From contig NZ_JBLAVB010000005.1 of assembly GCF_047263945.1 (NCBI RefSeq), forward strand, positions 310,001 to 374,000: a stretch of 64,000 bases of DNA. Direction: 5' to 3'. Positions within the stretch are counted from its first letter, which is position 1; every line of letters begins with the position of its first letter. The position numbers were made by a program, and so were the translations under genes. The notes under the pieces were generated by a model, which searched no databases, was not told the origin of the DNA, and worked only from the letters and a program-made list of their open reading frames with translations. The stretch comes from Rhodospirillum sp047263945. Its GTDB lineage: Bacteria > Pseudomonadota > Alphaproteobacteria > Rhodospirillales > Rhodospirillaceae. Of this stretch, positions 63,191-64,000 are shown one piece after another.

Positions 63191-63474
63191 AGTGCGCCGA
63201 GATCAAATTGGCCCAATTTAATCTAAAATAACGGAGTTGGAGCATCGAGCGGAAAACCGGTCTCGGTACACGACAGTGTCGTATATTTTTTGGGCGATTG
63301 CCCAAACCCATTTGGGGGCCAATGCCCCCAAACCCCCATTTTTCTTTTAAAAATATGAGCCCGGATCAGGGGCCTTCCGGCCCCAATGGGGGACGGGGCA
63401 AAACCCCGTGACGGCAAGACTCCCCCTGTCATGTACCGTGAAAACCGGCACACACTTTTCCACTTGATGCTCTA
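63188..63474. repeat. Nested repeat cluster with family C copy 4
   Basis: From left: a half TAGAGT repeat (63188-63213); an arm GGAGCATCGAGCGGAAAA (63239-63256); a complete family C element (63264-63438) with ends CGGTACACGACAG and CTGTCATGTACCG; then the matching opposite arm (63456-63473). The C element therefore sits inside another palindrome. The remaining bases to the rpe start (63475-63717) show no gene and must hold the rpe promoter. Confidence 0.8.
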
Positions 63475-63717
63475 AGGAGCCCTGTTGGGCCTTCGCGCAT
63501 CCGCCACCAAAGTCCCGGTCCAAGTCGAAACGGGGGCCGTTGCATTCATCGCACCGATCGCCTAAATGGAAACCTCCGCCACCGGCCCCGGGTCCCCTTG
63601 GGCGCTGTCCCGTCCCCCTTAGGGTCGGGCATGGACCATGGACCGTGTGACTCCCAAGTCCGCCATCTCGGCTTGACGCCCCGGGGTTGCGACCGCTTTC
63701 AAAGGAAGACACCGACC

Positions 63718-64000
63718 ATGGCCGATGTCCTGATCGCCCCCTCTATCCTGTCCGCCGACTTCGCCCGCCTGGGCGAGGAGGTCCGCGCCATCGACACTGC
63801 GGGTGCCGACTGGATTCATGTCGATGTGATGGACGGCCATTTTGTGCCAAACCTGACCATTGGCCCCGGCGTGGTGAAGGCCCTGCGCCCCCATACCAAG
63901 AAGGTGATGGACGTTCATCTGATGATCGCCCCGGTGGATCCCTACATCCCCGCCTTCGCCGAAGCCGGCGCCGATATCATCACCGTCCACGCCGAGGCGG
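63718..64000 (+). CDS. rpe: Ribulose-phosphate 3-epimerase, N-terminal part (runs off window)
   Basis: The first 94 residues are seen: APSILSADFARLGEE, then WIHVDVMDGHFVPNLTIGP and VMDVHLMI carry the conserved catalytic Asp and metal-binding His residues of Rpe. It interconverts ribulose 5-phosphate and xylulose 5-phosphate. AAAGGAAG precedes the ATG. The C-terminal half lies beyond the window. Confidence 0.95.
   Translation, partial: MADVLIAPSILSADFARLGEEVRAIDTAGADWIHVDVMDGHFVPNLTIGPGVVKALRPHTKKVMDVHLMIAPVDPYIPAFAEAGADIITVHAEA

Overview
The window is GC-rich, densely coded DNA from an alphaproteobacterium, most likely Rhodospirillales. Evidence is the order tolB-pal-cpoB-tilS-ftsH-folP, the adjacent fabI-aroC pair, FieF and PdxH genes beside a DnaJ-type gene, large multidomain sensor kinases, and palindromic intergenic repeats. 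The species cannot be fixed from sequence alone. No rRNA, tRNA, CRISPR array, phage or intact IS was seen.

Layout. 1-2.8 kb: the end of one sensor kinase and a hybrid kinase. 2.8-5.3 kb: trehalose-phosphate synthase and glucokinase. 5.4-10.8 kb: a small ORF behind a possible leader peptide, a LysR regulator, a leucine-dehydrogenase-type enzyme, an unknown protein and a patatin-like lipase. 11.4-14.3 kb: a phosphonate mini-locus (phnF, phnM, DUF1045). 14.5-21.8 kb: two divergent giant sensor proteins; one has lost its phospho-accepting histidine, the other is a complete HisKA-REC-HPt hybrid kinase.

21.8-40.7 kb is a large aromatic-acid catabolic locus. A MarR regulator faces a 3-hydroxybenzoate-to-gentisate operon: FAD monooxygenase, maleylpyruvate isomerase, TRAP transporter, gentisate dioxygenase and fumarylpyruvate hydrolase. 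It ends at a strong terminator. A second MarR regulator faces crotonase, aryl-CoA ligase, HSD10-type dehydrogenase, a branched-chain-type ABC transporter (with a fused permease-ATPase) and acyl-CoA dehydrogenase. The second half resembles the phenylpropanoid uptake and activation loci of other alphaproteobacteria. The likely joint job is to import meta-hydroxylated phenylpropanoids, shorten the side chain and feed 3-hydroxybenzoate into the gentisate route to pyruvate and fumarate.

40.9-64 kb is mostly housekeeping: a CDF metal exporter, pdxH, a CbpA-type co-chaperone, an FkbM methyltransferase, a YihY/BrkB protein, fabI, aroC, an AhpD-like protein, sppA, then folP-ftsH-tilS-cpoB-pal-tolB on the minus strand. 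MarC, an AMP-dependent ligase, a LysE exporter and the start of rpe follow.

Intergenic space holds several dispersed repeat families: 138-bp elements with CCAAG/CTTGG ends between TA dinucleotides, about 175-215-bp elements with 13-bp inverted ends, and several palindromes starting TAGAG. Many begin exactly at the stop codon of the upstream gene. Two short-period tandem repeats (6 bp and 12 bp units) are also present.
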